In this document: one piece after another, positions 36,078 through 45,548 of the stretch
Numbering within the stretch: the first letter of the stretch is position 1
Layout of the letters: each line of letters opens with the position of its first letter
From: Cytophagales bacterium
GTDB lineage: Bacteria > Bacteroidota > Bacteroidia > Cytophagales > Cyclobacteriaceae
Length of the DNA: 64,000 nucleotides
Assembly (NCBI GenBank): GCA_017303805.1
Contig: JAFLBQ010000009.1
Coordinates: 1-64,000, forward strand
Direction of reading: 5' to 3'
Position numbers and translations under genes: made by a program
The notes under the pieces: model-generated
What the model was told of the DNA's origin: nothing
Seen by the model: only the letters and a program-made list of their open reading frames with translations
Database searches by the model: none

Positions 36078-36502
36078 AAGACATTACCAAGAAGTACACC
36101 AACGGAGAAGTAACTATTGTTTGGAAACCCAATCAATGCATTCATTCTACAATATGTTTTAAAGGATTGGGCCAGGTATTCGACCCGAGGCGCAGGCCAT
36201 GGGTAACACCGGAACAAGCCACCACGCAGCAGATAGTGGAGCAGATAAAAAAATGCCCATCGGGGGCATTGAGCTATTATATGAATAGCGAGACAGAAGC
36301 TACCGAACTAAAAGTTGAAGCAGAAACTATTGTAGAAACCTCACCCAACGGGCCCTTGCTGGTGTATGGAAATGTTGCTATAAAAGATGGGCGCGGAAGC
36401 CTAACCAGGAAAAATAATGTTACGGCATTTTGCAGATGCGGTGCATCGGGCAATAAACCCTTTTGCGATGGCAGCCACAAGAAAATCGGATTTGAAGGCT
36501 AG
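36074..36502 (+). CDS. Fer4_19 plus CDGSH iron-sulfur protein
   Basis: This 142-residue protein combines two cluster modules. The N-terminal half is a divergent mono-cluster ferredoxin (YjdI/Fer4_19; QCIHSTICFKGL and KKCPSGALSY). The C-terminal half is a CDGSH zinc-finger-like [2Fe-2S] domain with the ligands of CRCGASGNKPFCDGSH. It probably passes electrons or senses redox state. Its start overlaps the end of the F420-reductase-like gene by 4 bp, so it is likely that protein's electron partner. Confidence 0.9.
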   Translation: MKDITKKYTNGEVTIVWKPNQCIHSTICFKGLGQVFDPRRRPWVTPEQATTQQIVEQIKKCPSGALSYYMNSETEATELKVEAETIVETSPNGPLLVYGNVAIKDGRGSLTRKNNVTAFCRCGASGNKPFCDGSHKKIGFEG

Positions 36503-36585
36503 AAATGGAGTTCAGCTTCGTTGAGAAGGGTCTTTCAGCGATGAACAGCCGGTACTTCAAAATCTAAATCACTAATTTAGAGGGT

Positions 36586-38190
36586 ATGAGAATTACCCTC
36601 TTTCTTTTTTTTCTGGCATGTGTTACGTTCGCGCGCGCACAAACATTTCCATCAGGCTTTGCAAGAGTACAAGTAGCAAATAACATCAACTCGCCCACGG
36701 CAATGGCATTCGCTGCCGATGGAAGAATTTTTGTAGCCCAACAGAATGGCGTGCTGCGGGTTGTTAAAAATGGGGCGCTTCTCGCCACTCCCTTTATTAC
36801 ACTAAATTCTGTAAGTGCATCCGGAGAGCGCGGCTTAATAGGCGTTGCACTCGATCCGGATTTTGGTACGAACAGTTTTGTGTACTTGTGTTATACCACC
36901 AGCAGCGCGCCCATTCGTAACCGAATAGTTCGCTATACCGCTTCTGGCGATGTTGCCCTGGAGGGGAGTGAGCTTGTAATTCTTGAATTGGATAACCTGA
37001 GCAGTGCCACCAATCACAATGGTGGCGCCTTGGCATTTGGAATAGATGGTAAGTTGTATGTGGCCGTGGGAGATAATGCAAATGGTGCACACGCACAAAA
37101 CCTGAACACATACCACGGTAAAATGTTGCGCATTAACAAAGACGGAAGTGCGCCTGCCGATAATCCTTTCTATTCACCCACTGCGAGTGAACAACGCAAG
37201 CGGGTGTGGTCTTACGGATTACGTAATCCTTACACATTTGCCATTCAACCGGTATCCGGAAAAATTTTTGTAAACGATGTGGGGCAAAACACAGCGGAAG
37301 AAATTAACAACGCTACCGCGGGCGGTGAAAACTTTGGATGGCCCAATGCCGAGGGAAGTAGCACCAATCCCGCCTATACCAATCCGGTGTATGCCTATTT
37401 GCACAGCGGGCAAGAACCTACGGGGTGCGCCATTACGGGCGGCACATTTTTCAATCCACAGTTTACTGCGTACCCAGCCGCGTATGTTGGCAAGTATTTC
37501 TTTCAGGATTTATGCAACAACTGGATTTACGCATTGGATCTTTCCGGAACGCCAACCGCTACTTTATTTGGAAGCAATGTGGGTGGTTCTTCCGTGGCGC
37601 TTGCCACCGGCCCCGATGGCAACTTATATTATTTAAGTCGTGGGGCAAGCGCGTTGTATAAAATAACCTCGCAGGCATCCAGCGCACCCACAATTGCTGA
37701 ACAGCCGCAATCCGTTACCGTCTCGGCCGGAGCCGAAGCTGCCTTCTCGGTGGTGGCCACCGGCACGCAACCTTTTTCGTATCAATGGTACAAAAACGGA
37801 TTGCCTGTGGTGCTGGCAACAACACACACCTACCTGATTCCGTCTGCTCAGCAAGAAGACGAGGGGGTTTATACCGTACGCGTTTCCAACATTGCGGGCG
37901 AAGTACAAAGCAACGCGGCACAACTTACCGTGGAACCAGTAGTAGGTGTTGACGAGCAAAAACGCCTTGAGATTTTTCCTAATCCGGCCAATGAGTGGAT
38001 AACGATACGCGGAGCGGTTACTCGAATTAGATTGACAGACAAAGTAGGCCGTGCCTGTAGTGTGCCCGTTCTGGTTACTATGAAGCAAGCTCACATAGAT
38101 GTACGCGAGCTACCGGCAGGTTTGTATTTTTTGGTTGTTGAACGTGATGGAGTTGGCGAAGTGCATAAAATTATGATCAAGCCCTGGTAA
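36586..38190 (+). CDS. Secreted sugar-dehydrogenase-like propeller with Ig domain and T9SS tail
   Basis: The 534-residue precursor has a signal peptide (ending FARAQ) and a glucose/sorbosone-dehydrogenase-type beta-propeller (about 25-360; INSPTAMAFAADGRIFVAQQ, YGLRNPYTFAIQP, NFGWPNAEG). An Ig-like domain follows (about 370-450; ITCAVATGTQPF-type segment SYQWYKNGLPV, then EGVYTVRVSN). The T9SS type A sorting domain starts LEIFPNPANEWITI. It should be exported to the cell surface by the Por system. A PQQ cofactor is typical of the family, but no pqq genes are nearby. It overlaps the convergent cupin gene by 14 bp. Confidence 0.88.
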   Translation: MRITLFLFFLACVTFARAQTFPSGFARVQVANNINSPTAMAFAADGRIFVAQQNGVLRVVKNGALLATPFITLNSVSASGERGLIGVALDPDFGTNSFVYLCYTTSSAPIRNRIVRYTASGDVALEGSELVILELDNLSSATNHNGGALAFGIDGKLYVAVGDNANGAHAQNLNTYHGKMLRINKDGSAPADNPFYSPTASEQRKRVWSYGLRNPYTFAIQPVSGKIFVNDVGQNTAEEINNATAGGENFGWPNAEGSSTNPAYTNPVYAYLHSGQEPTGCAITGGTFFNPQFTAYPAAYVGKYFFQDLCNNWIYALDLSGTPTATLFGSNVGGSSVALATGPDGNLYYLSRGASALYKITSQASSAPTIAEQPQSVTVSAGAEAAFSVVATGTQPFSYQWYKNGLPVVLATTHTYLIPSAQQEDEGVYTVRVSNIAGEVQSNAAQLTVEPVVGVDEQKRLEIFPNPANEWITIRGAVTRIRLTDKVGRACSVPVLVTMKQAHIDVRELPAGLYFLVVERDGVGEVHKIMIKPW

Positions 38191-38677
38191 GCAGTTCGAT
38201 AATTTCTGTGTGCCCGGGGTACGTTGTCAATAATTCTTTGCGCGTGGCCATTTCAAAATCTGTAAAGTCAAATCCGGGCGCCACGGTGCATCCGCACAAC
38301 GCATAACTATCAATCGCTTCTAAGACAGCCCCAAACCAGCAACCCGCAGGAATGAGTACTTGTAGTGAATCGCCTTTGGCAGGATCGGCCCCCAGCCGAT
38401 GAGTTTTTAGGTGTGTGCCTTCAAAAACATAAATCAGCAAAGTAGTGCCGGCATAAAAGTGCCAAAGTTCATCTGATTGGATGCGGTGGAAAACAGACCG
38501 GTCTTGTGAGCGCAGCAAAAAATAAATAGCTGTTGAAAAATGCCGAGCTCCTTCGTAACGAGCGGGCAAACTTGAGCGTTCTGTTTTTTCAGCACTCCGA
38601 TACGTTTCTTTATAAAAACCGCCTTCGGGGTGCGGATGCAGGTGAAGATTTTCAATCCAAAATTCGGGCGGATGCAT
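38177..38677 (-). CDS. Cupin domain protein (DUF985)
   Basis: The 166-residue DUF985/cupin_5 protein starts near WIENLHLHPHPEGGFYKETY and has a histidine in DELWHFYAGTTLLIYVFEG and a VAPGFDFTDFEMA end motif. The single cupin barrel may bind a metal. No signal peptide is present. It lies head-to-head with the ENPP-type gene (75 bp) and tail-to-tail, overlapping by 14 bp, with the propeller gene. The biochemical role of this family is not known. Confidence 0.88.
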   Translation of the reverse strand: MHPPEFWIENLHLHPHPEGGFYKETYRSAEKTERSSLPARYEGARHFSTAIYFLLRSQDRSVFHRIQSDELWHFYAGTTLLIYVFEGTHLKTHRLGADPAKGDSLQVLIPAGCWFGAVLEAIDSYALCGCTVAPGFDFTDFEMATRKELLTTYPGHTEIIELLTRA

Positions 38678-38752
38678 GGCAAAGATTTAATAACATCCAA
38701 AGAAATAAAAATCATAGCGCATTTGACTAAAAAAAATCATCTTGCCACGCCT

Positions 38753-39979
38753 ATGAAAAGATTTTTGGTTCTGGCTTTACTTTCGGTAAGCTTTTGGGCC
38801 ACCGCTCAGCAAAAGCCTTACGTTATTCTCGTTTCATTCGATGGTTTTCGCCACGACTACGTTGCCAACTTCAATCCGCCCAATTTTAAAAAATTTATAA
38901 AGCAAGGCGTACGGGCCGAAGCCATTATTCCCTCGTTCCCGAGCAAAACTTTTCCAAATCATTATTCAATTGTTACCGGTTTAAACCCCGGCAATCACGG
39001 CCTGGTAGATAACACATTTTACGATCGCGCCAGCAACGAGTTTTACGGTATGCGTAAGAAGGAACTTGTGGCCGACCCGCACTATTATGGTGGTGTGCCA
39101 CTGTGGGAGTTGGCCAAAAAGAATGGGTTGAGGTCAGCTTCGTTTTTTTGGGTAGGCTCAGAAATGAGTGATCCGGCCCGCAGGCCCGATTATTATTTTC
39201 CGTTTGATGATAAAGTTGATCCGCGCAAGCGTGTGCAACAGGTACTTGATTGGTTAAAACTTCCAGTTGCCGAAAGGCCCCATTTCATCACGCTGTATTT
39301 TTCATTTCCCGATCATGAAGGACATGATTTTGGACCTAACGCAGTGGAAACAAAGCATGCGGTATTGCGCGCTGATAGTTTGCTGGGCGAATTAATGGCG
39401 GGGGTAAATGCAACCCGATTACCGGTTAATGTAATGGTAGTGTCCGATCACGGCATGAAAGAACTACCCGTAGAAGAATCGACATTTATTTTTGTTGATG
39501 AATTGGTGGATCGGAAAGACAAGAGCGTGAAATTGGTGAATGGGGGTACACAAACGCACTTGTACGTTGACGGGCAGGAAAAAAAAGATTCGTTATATGC
39601 CGTGTTGAAAAGAAAGGAAAAGAATTTTATCGTGCTGCGAAAAGAGGACTATCCGGCCCGGTGGCACTACACGCATTACCACGTGGGCGACATAATGATT
39701 ATCGCTGATGAAGGTTTTTATATCCGGGAAGGTACGCGCGAACGATTTTTAAATTCAGCCAAGTTAGGAACGAAGATAGGCGTGCATGGATATGACCCGG
39801 CCTCTGTGCCAGATATGTATGGAATTTTCTATGCGCAGGGACCGAATATCAAGAAGGGAGCAAAGGTGGCCGCGTTCCAAAACATACATGTGTATCCGCT
39901 AATAGCCAGGATATTGAATTTACCTTTGCCGGCAATTGATGGAAGTGAAGAGGTGTTGATTGGAATGTATAAGAAGTAG
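38753..39979 (+). CDS. Secreted ENPP-type phosphodiesterase/nucleotide pyrophosphatase
   Basis: The precursor of 408 residues (ATG 38753, chosen for its signal peptide MKRFLVLALLSVSFWATAQ) is a type I phosphodiesterase of the alkaline-phosphatase superfamily. Visible are the first metal Asp (VSFDGFRHDY), the nucleophile Thr in SKTFPNHYS, DHEGHDFG and VVSDHGM for the second metal set, and a final His (GVHGYD). It should cleave nucleotide or phosphodiester bonds in the periplasm or outside the cell, giving phosphate or nucleosides. Confidence 0.93.
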   Translation: MKRFLVLALLSVSFWATAQQKPYVILVSFDGFRHDYVANFNPPNFKKFIKQGVRAEAIIPSFPSKTFPNHYSIVTGLNPGNHGLVDNTFYDRASNEFYGMRKKELVADPHYYGGVPLWELAKKNGLRSASFFWVGSEMSDPARRPDYYFPFDDKVDPRKRVQQVLDWLKLPVAERPHFITLYFSFPDHEGHDFGPNAVETKHAVLRADSLLGELMAGVNATRLPVNVMVVSDHGMKELPVEESTFIFVDELVDRKDKSVKLVNGGTQTHLYVDGQEKKDSLYAVLKRKEKNFIVLRKEDYPARWHYTHYHVGDIMIIADEGFYIREGTRERFLNSAKLGTKIGVHGYDPASVPDMYGIFYAQGPNIKKGAKVAAFQNIHVYPLIARILNLPLPAIDGSEEVLIGMYKK

Positions 39980-40047
39980 CAAGCAGCTTCGCGTCTTATT
40001 TACACTTCTATTCCCCTAAATACAATGGGCTTAGGGTTTTTATCCGC

Positions 40048-41529
40048 TTAGGATCGCTGGCTCATCGCCAAATAAACTCCATTCGTCCAGCCGAAACCAT
40101 CCTGGTTTGGGTACTCGCCACCGCCACCCTCGGCATGGGTACTATACACATTGTACTTTTCCGTCATCTTGCCGGTTTCAAGATAAACCCGATCATTGGT
40201 TTGTAACCACCGCGTCTTTACTTCTCGGGCCAGATCATCAAAGCCATAGTTCAACAGACCTTTGTAGCTCATCCATTGCAGTGGAGCCCAGCCGTTGGGG
40301 GCATCCCATTGTTGGCCGCTGTTGAAAACGGTAGTTGTGAGGCCGCCCGGTTTTAGAAATTGTTGGCGCAGCAAATCTTCTACACCCAGTGCTTGCTCAG
40401 GCGTAGCCACTTCTACGTATAGCGGATACACGGCCGCAAGGGTGAGCGCTTGTTTTTGTTGCTGCGCTACAAAATCATAGTCGAAGAAGAATTGTTCCGT
40501 TGCATTCCAACAGTATTTGCGAATAGCATTTTTTCTGGAACTGGCCAATTGCAGGTAGTGGGCTGCCTGTGTTTTGTTGCCACTCTCCTGAAAAGCATCG
40601 GTCAGGGTTTTTTCGAGATGGTAAAGCAGGCAATTCAAATCCACCGGAATAATTTCAGTTGTGTGAATGGAAGAAAACCGGTTTTCATCTTTAAACCAAC
40701 GGCTGCTAAAATCCCACCCCGATTCGGCTCCGGCACGAAGATGCCGGTACAATGTTTCAGGTTGCTGAACTGCGTGCCGGGCTAACTCCATATCTTCTTT
40801 GTAAGACTCCGGTCGTGCAGAATCGCTCTCATCCCAATACCGGTTTAAAATGTTACCATCGGGCATGCGCACCACTCTATGCAGGGCAACTTTGCTTTCG
40901 CTAAGCTCGGACGAGCCGCGCATCCAAAACCGATATTCTTTTTCGAGTTGCGGAATGTATTTGCTCAGCGTATTTTTTTTCAATTCGGCCAGCAGGGTCA
41001 CCATCAACGAAAAGAAAGGTGGCTGCGAACGACCGAGGTAGTACGTGCGATTACCATTCGGAACGTAGCCAATTGTATCAATCAGGTAGGCAAAGTTGTC
41101 AACCATGTATTGAATAAGATCGGTGCGCGAAGAAACCCGAAGCCCCAACATGGTGAAGTAACTGTCCCAATAATAGATCTCGCGAAAGCGCCCGCCCGGT
41201 ACAATGTACGGGTGCGGCAATGCAATAAGCGAGCCACCGGATTGATCGGGTTGGCGTGTTAACTCATTCCATAAAGCATGAATATGTTGCGAAGTTGAAT
41301 TTTCCGGATTGCTGCGATACCCGGAGGCAACCGGGGCCGGCAAAGTAAAATTTTGGAGCACAAACTTCTTCAGATCGAAGTTGGCAATCTCTTTTTGTGC
41401 GGTAAAGTCGGCTTTAATTTCATCCAGATTTTTTTTAGGCAAACAATCCGGAAAGGTTTTACCATCGTCAAAAATGTGTTGCAGTTGTACCGCTTCGAAA
41501 AGTTCTCCTAGTTCGTGAATTTGTTGCAT
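40048..41529 (-). CDS. treF: Alpha,alpha-trehalase (GH37)
   Basis: This 493-residue enzyme splits trehalose into two glucoses. It has both trehalase signatures, PGGRFREIYYWDSYF and QWDAPNGWAP, the MTEKYNVYST segment and YPNQDGFGWTNGV near the end. It has no signal peptide, so it is a cytoplasmic type like TreF. It is 3 bp after the MFS transporter on the same strand, which suggests the transporter imports trehalose or a related disaccharide. The symbol follows the cytoplasmic paralogue in E. coli. Confidence 0.94.
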   Translation of the reverse strand: MQQIHELGELFEAVQLQHIFDDGKTFPDCLPKKNLDEIKADFTAQKEIANFDLKKFVLQNFTLPAPVASGYRSNPENSTSQHIHALWNELTRQPDQSGGSLIALPHPYIVPGGRFREIYYWDSYFTMLGLRVSSRTDLIQYMVDNFAYLIDTIGYVPNGNRTYYLGRSQPPFFSLMVTLLAELKKNTLSKYIPQLEKEYRFWMRGSSELSESKVALHRVVRMPDGNILNRYWDESDSARPESYKEDMELARHAVQQPETLYRHLRAGAESGWDFSSRWFKDENRFSSIHTTEIIPVDLNCLLYHLEKTLTDAFQESGNKTQAAHYLQLASSRKNAIRKYCWNATEQFFFDYDFVAQQQKQALTLAAVYPLYVEVATPEQALGVEDLLRQQFLKPGGLTTTVFNSGQQWDAPNGWAPLQWMSYKGLLNYGFDDLAREVKTRWLQTNDRVYLETGKMTEKYNVYSTHAEGGGGEYPNQDGFGWTNGVYLAMSQRS

Positions 41530-41532
41530 GGC

Positions 41533-42795
41533 TTAATGCCCTTTGGTTGATGTGAACTCAATAACAGCCTCTGACTTTTTCTGAAGTCGGTTAAAGAAAA
41601 ACAAACAAATAGCTAGTACCAAAATAGGTACTAGCGAAAAGTAGAATGCGGTTTCGCCACCGTATGCTTCAAAGATATGGCCCGTAATAATCGAGCCGGT
41701 TGTGCCGCCCAGCGCAGAAAAAATCACAATCAACCCCGACATAGGGCCGTGTTGGCGTGCGGGCAGTGTGCTAAGAATAACCGAATTGATTGCCGGATAA
41801 ATGGGCGCGATGAAAAGCCCAATTAACGGAAACACGAAGGCGGCCAGCGGGGCGGTGCTCCAACCGGTTACTTCTTTACCTTGTGCTGATGCTGCCAACG
41901 GAATAGCAATAAGCACCATTGCTGCTGCTGCCACCAGGCACACACACAATACCGCAAACCAATGGATTTTGCGGAGTGCAACACCAGCCGAGAAACGACC
42001 CACCGCAGTTGCAGCAGCCAGAATGCTGGCCATTTGAATGCTGAGGGTTGTAGATAGATTTAACACTTTGCTGTTGAAGGTGGGCAGCCAACTCATAATA
42101 CTTTGTTCAATGAGCACATAGGTAAACGCACTGAGAATGAACACAAGAACCAAGGGCTTGATAGCAAGCTTAATTATGTCGGTAAACTCGCGAAGAAAAG
42201 GTTTTGCTTCGGCCGATTGAATGGAGGATTCATCCAGGCGGGTAAGCACTAATAACACAAAAGCCACGGCCGAGATTGCCGCGAGCAGGTAATAGACCGT
42301 TAACCAGGCATTGGATTGCGTGGCAGACTCGTCCACAAAAGCACTGAAAATAAAATATCCGGTTAGAATGCCAACCATAAAAAATGATTCGATAAAATTC
42401 ATCAGGCTGGCGTGTTCTTTCTTGTTGGCGGTAATAAGGCCAAGCGTTGCATACACCGAAACTTTGATAAGCGCAAAGGAAGTGCCCACCACCGCAAACA
42501 AAACTTTCGTCATGGCAAAGCCGGGTAGCGAAGGCATGGCTAAGCAGGCCAGTGTAACAAGCGCCAAAGCAATCAGCATCGCATTTTTATACCCGATGCG
42601 GGTGATGTAGCTGGCAACCAGAAACGAAACTGCTGCGATACTTAAATCTTTAAAAGCTTCCAATACGCTGGCAGCGGATTCGCTTACGCCATAGTTGGAT
42701 TGCACCTGCAGAATAACCGTACCCACACTGTTTAGTAGAATGGCAAAAACGAAGTAGTTGAGAAAAAGCGAGAGTTTGATTTTCCAGTGTGGCAT
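41533..42795 (-). CDS. MFS transporter, probably for a sugar
   Basis: The 420-residue transporter has twelve membrane helices in two halves (about 1-190 and 215-410), with the cytoplasmic motif between helices 2 and 3 reduced to YITRIGYKNAML. A central loop (SSIQSAEAKPFLREF) joins the halves. It is the first gene of a two-gene operon with trehalase, so a disaccharide substrate is inferred from context. The sequence alone does not fix the substrate. Confidence 0.86.
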   Translation of the reverse strand: MPHWKIKLSLFLNYFVFAILLNSVGTVILQVQSNYGVSESAASVLEAFKDLSIAAVSFLVASYITRIGYKNAMLIALALVTLACLAMPSLPGFAMTKVLFAVVGTSFALIKVSVYATLGLITANKKEHASLMNFIESFFMVGILTGYFIFSAFVDESATQSNAWLTVYYLLAAISAVAFVLLVLTRLDESSIQSAEAKPFLREFTDIIKLAIKPLVLVFILSAFTYVLIEQSIMSWLPTFNSKVLNLSTTLSIQMASILAAATAVGRFSAGVALRKIHWFAVLCVCLVAAAAMVLIAIPLAASAQGKEVTGWSTAPLAAFVFPLIGLFIAPIYPAINSVILSTLPARQHGPMSGLIVIFSALGGTTGSIITGHIFEAYGGETAFYFSLVPILVLAICLFFFNRLQKKSEAVIEFTSTKGH

Positions 42796-42987
42796 GGGTG
42801 AGCGTATTGAGGCTTACCAAAGCTACTAATATTTTGGAATGACTGGTATTTCGTTTTTTTGATGACGATCTCTTCTTAACCTTCGCGATCTGATTCTTTT
42901 TAAAGAATGGGGCTTTGGTTCTTACAAATCTCACTACTTGGTATTGCCGGTGTATGGAAGGTGTTAAGAGGTTGATCGGGAAGATTT

Positions 42988-44154
42988 TCAGTACTCGAAC
43001 ACCCCGTTTTCAGTGGTAAGGGTAACTTTTTTGGCGGGGGAAGGTTCTACGTGCCCGATAATTTTCGCTTCTATGCCAAACGATTGAGCAATGGCTATTA
43101 CATGTGCTGCAAATGAATGGGGCAAATAGATTTCAAGCCGATGACCCATATTGAACACTTTGTACATTTCTTTCCATTCGGTTGCGGAGCACTCTTGGAT
43201 TAGTTTGAAGAGAGGCGGCACCGTAAACAGATTGTCTTTTACCACGTGCAGTTGATCAATAAAATGAAGTACCTTAGTTTGTGCGCCCCCACTACAATGT
43301 ACAATGCCATGCAGGTGCGGCCGAAGTTCTTCCAGTACTTTTATCATGACGGGCGCATACGTGCGGGTAGGAGATAAAACCAACTTGCCCACATTAAGTT
43401 CGACTCCCGGCACTTCATCGGTAACTTTGTAGTTACCGGAATAGACTAATTCGTCCGGCACAGCCTTGTCGTAAGTCTCCGGGTATTTGGTTGCATAGCT
43501 ATGATAGAACACATCGTGGCGGGCCGAGGTAAGGCCGTTGCTTCCCATGCCGCCATTATATTCAAGCTCATAGGTAGCCTTGCCATACGATGCCAACCCC
43601 ACAATTACATCGCCCGCTTGTATGTGGGCATTGTCTATTACCTGGCTTCGGTGCATGCGTGCAGTTACGGTGCTATCTACAATTATAGTTCGCACCAGGT
43701 CACCCACATCGGCTGTTTCGCCCCCGGTGCTGTAAATCTCCATGCCATGCTGGCGCAGCATGGTTAGCACCTCTTCGGTTCCGTTAATGATAGTTGAAAG
43801 TACCTCGCCCGGTATTAAGTTTTTATTGCGACCAATAGTTGAAGAAAGTAAGATCGGCCCGGTTGCACCTACACACAGCAGGTCATCAATGTTCATGATA
43901 ATGGCATCCTGGGCAATGCCTTTCCACACCGAAAGGTCTCCGGTTTCTTTCCAGTAGATATATGCCAGCGATGATTTTGTGCCAGCGCCATCGGCATGCA
44001 TAACGGTGCAGTAGTTGAGATCACCGGCAAGGGTATCGGGCACAATTTTGCAAAAAGCTTTTGGGAATAGCCCTTTGTCTAATGCTTGAATGGCGTTGTG
44101 CACATCTTCTTTACTGGCGGATACCCCGCGTTGGCTATAGCGATCGTTGCTCAC
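42988..44154 (-). CDS. purM: Phosphoribosylformylglycinamidine cyclo-ligase (AIR synthase)
   Basis: This enzyme of about 388 residues makes aminoimidazole ribotide in purine synthesis. I chose the GTG at 44154 because it opens with VSNDRYSQRGVSASKEDV, matching the usual Bacteroidota start; the frame is open for another 43 codons upstream that look non-homologous. Motifs include HADGAGTKSSLAY, DDLLCVGATGPILLSSTIGRN, STGGETADVGDLV, GLASYGKATYE and the C-terminal MGHRLEI. It is a lone gene on the minus strand. Confidence 0.93.
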   Translation of the reverse strand: MSNDRYSQRGVSASKEDVHNAIQALDKGLFPKAFCKIVPDTLAGDLNYCTVMHADGAGTKSSLAYIYWKETGDLSVWKGIAQDAIIMNIDDLLCVGATGPILLSSTIGRNKNLIPGEVLSTIINGTEEVLTMLRQHGMEIYSTGGETADVGDLVRTIIVDSTVTARMHRSQVIDNAHIQAGDVIVGLASYGKATYELEYNGGMGSNGLTSARHDVFYHSYATKYPETYDKAVPDELVYSGNYKVTDEVPGVELNVGKLVLSPTRTYAPVMIKVLEELRPHLHGIVHCSGGAQTKVLHFIDQLHVVKDNLFTVPPLFKLIQECSATEWKEMYKVFNMGHRLEIYLPHSFAAHVIAIAQSFGIEAKIIGHVEPSPAKKVTLTTENGVFEY

Positions 44155-44333
44155 GGTAAGTAAATAGGAATGGCAAAAATGCAAAAGATTGGCGGAATAC
44201 CGCGGGCCGGTTGGTGGTTTATTGTTACTTATTCTTTTGTTTCGGATACGCATAATTTTCTTAAAGCCACCACTACCGGGCACTCACTGTTTTTAAATGC
44301 ATTGTTCTATCTTGCCCCTTCAATAAACTATGC

Positions 44334-45452
44334 ATGAAACAGATTCTCACCGGTGTTTTCGTTTTCGCTTTATTCGCTCAGGCTATGGCGCAGCCCAAAC
44401 CGGGCTCGACCATTACAACCCAGAAACAAAAATTTGTATTTGAAACCATTACAGCCGATTTACAAAGTGTGTGGGGGATTGCTTTTTTACCAGACGGCCG
44501 CATGCTGGTAACAGAAAAGAGTGGTGAAATCAGAATCATTAAAGCAGGAAAGCTACTGCCAGAAAAAATTTCGGGGGTGCCTAAAGTATATGATAAAGGG
44601 CAGGGTGGGCTAATGGATATTCAGGTGCACCCAAACTATGCGCAAAATGGTTGGATCTACTTAACCTATTCCAAACCCGATGGAAACAATGGGGGCACCG
44701 TTGTAGCACGCGCGAAGTTGCAAGGCAATGCATTGGTAAACTTCGAAGAACTTTTTAAAGCGTTGCCAACTACGTCATCGGGGGTACATTTTGGTTCGCG
44801 CATTGTGTTCGATGGCAAAGGCTACATTTATTTTTCATCCGGTGAGCGGGGCACAAAAGAAAATGCGCAGGACTTAACTAATCATCTCGGCAAGATTTTG
44901 CGCTTGCACGAAGACGGGCGCGTGCCGGCCGATAATCCGTTTGTTAACACGCCCGGGGCCAAACCCGAAATCTGGTCGTACGGGCACCGCAATCCGCAAG
45001 GGCTGTACTACGATAAGCAAACCAATACGTTGTGGGATCATGAGCATGGCCCCAAGGGAGGCGATGAGTTGAATAAAGTAGAGAGGGGAAAAAATTATGG
45101 CTGGCCGGTAATTACCTACGGCATCAATTACGATGGTACTCCTATTACCGATATTACCTCCAAACCAGGTATGGAACAACCGGTGCGGTATTGGGTGCCG
45201 TCTATTGCACCTTGCGGGTTAACCATGGTTACCAGCGATAAGTACCCCGATTGGAAAGGAAATTTTTTGGTGGGCGCTTTAGCATTTCAACTGGTGGCAC
45301 GTGTGGAGGTTGAGAATGGAAAATTTGTAACGGAAGAAAGACTACTGGAAAAGATTGGCCGGGTGCGCGCGGTGGCCCAAAGCCCCGATGGCTACATTTA
45401 TGTAACAACCGAAAACCCGGGCACGGTAAACCGGTTGGTGCCGGTGAAGTAA
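44334..45452 (+). CDS. Secreted PQQ-dependent aldose sugar dehydrogenase-like protein
   Basis: The 372-residue precursor has a signal peptide (QILTGVFVFALFAQAMAQ) and a six-bladed propeller of the YliI/soluble glucose dehydrogenase type: LQSVWGIAFLPDGRMLVTEK, GQGGLMDIQVHPNY, HFGSRIVFDGKGYIYFSSGE, WSYGHRNPQGLYY, WDHEHGPKGGDEL and NYGWPVITYGINYDG, with the PQQ/calcium segment (HGPKGGDE) well preserved. It probably oxidises sugars in the periplasm. No PQQ-synthesis gene is seen in the window. It is divergent from purM. Confidence 0.93.
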   Translation: MKQILTGVFVFALFAQAMAQPKPGSTITTQKQKFVFETITADLQSVWGIAFLPDGRMLVTEKSGEIRIIKAGKLLPEKISGVPKVYDKGQGGLMDIQVHPNYAQNGWIYLTYSKPDGNNGGTVVARAKLQGNALVNFEELFKALPTTSSGVHFGSRIVFDGKGYIYFSSGERGTKENAQDLTNHLGKILRLHEDGRVPADNPFVNTPGAKPEIWSYGHRNPQGLYYDKQTNTLWDHEHGPKGGDELNKVERGKNYGWPVITYGINYDGTPITDITSKPGMEQPVRYWVPSIAPCGLTMVTSDKYPDWKGNFLVGALAFQLVARVEVENGKFVTEERLLEKIGRVRAVAQSPDGYIYVTTENPGTVNRLVPVK

Positions 45453-45548
45453 CCGGTGCTCGGTGCTTGTTTCTTACTTCTGGTTGTTCGGGCTGTTTTG
45501 ATTAAGTTGCTCCACTCAAACCAGCCGCCAGCAACGAGACACCAGTAA

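Noticed and set aside
36586-38190. Possible frameshift or gene fusion in the propeller-Ig gene
   Set aside because: The propeller, Ig and T9SS tail are in one uninterrupted frame and form a known layout for secreted Bacteroidota proteins.
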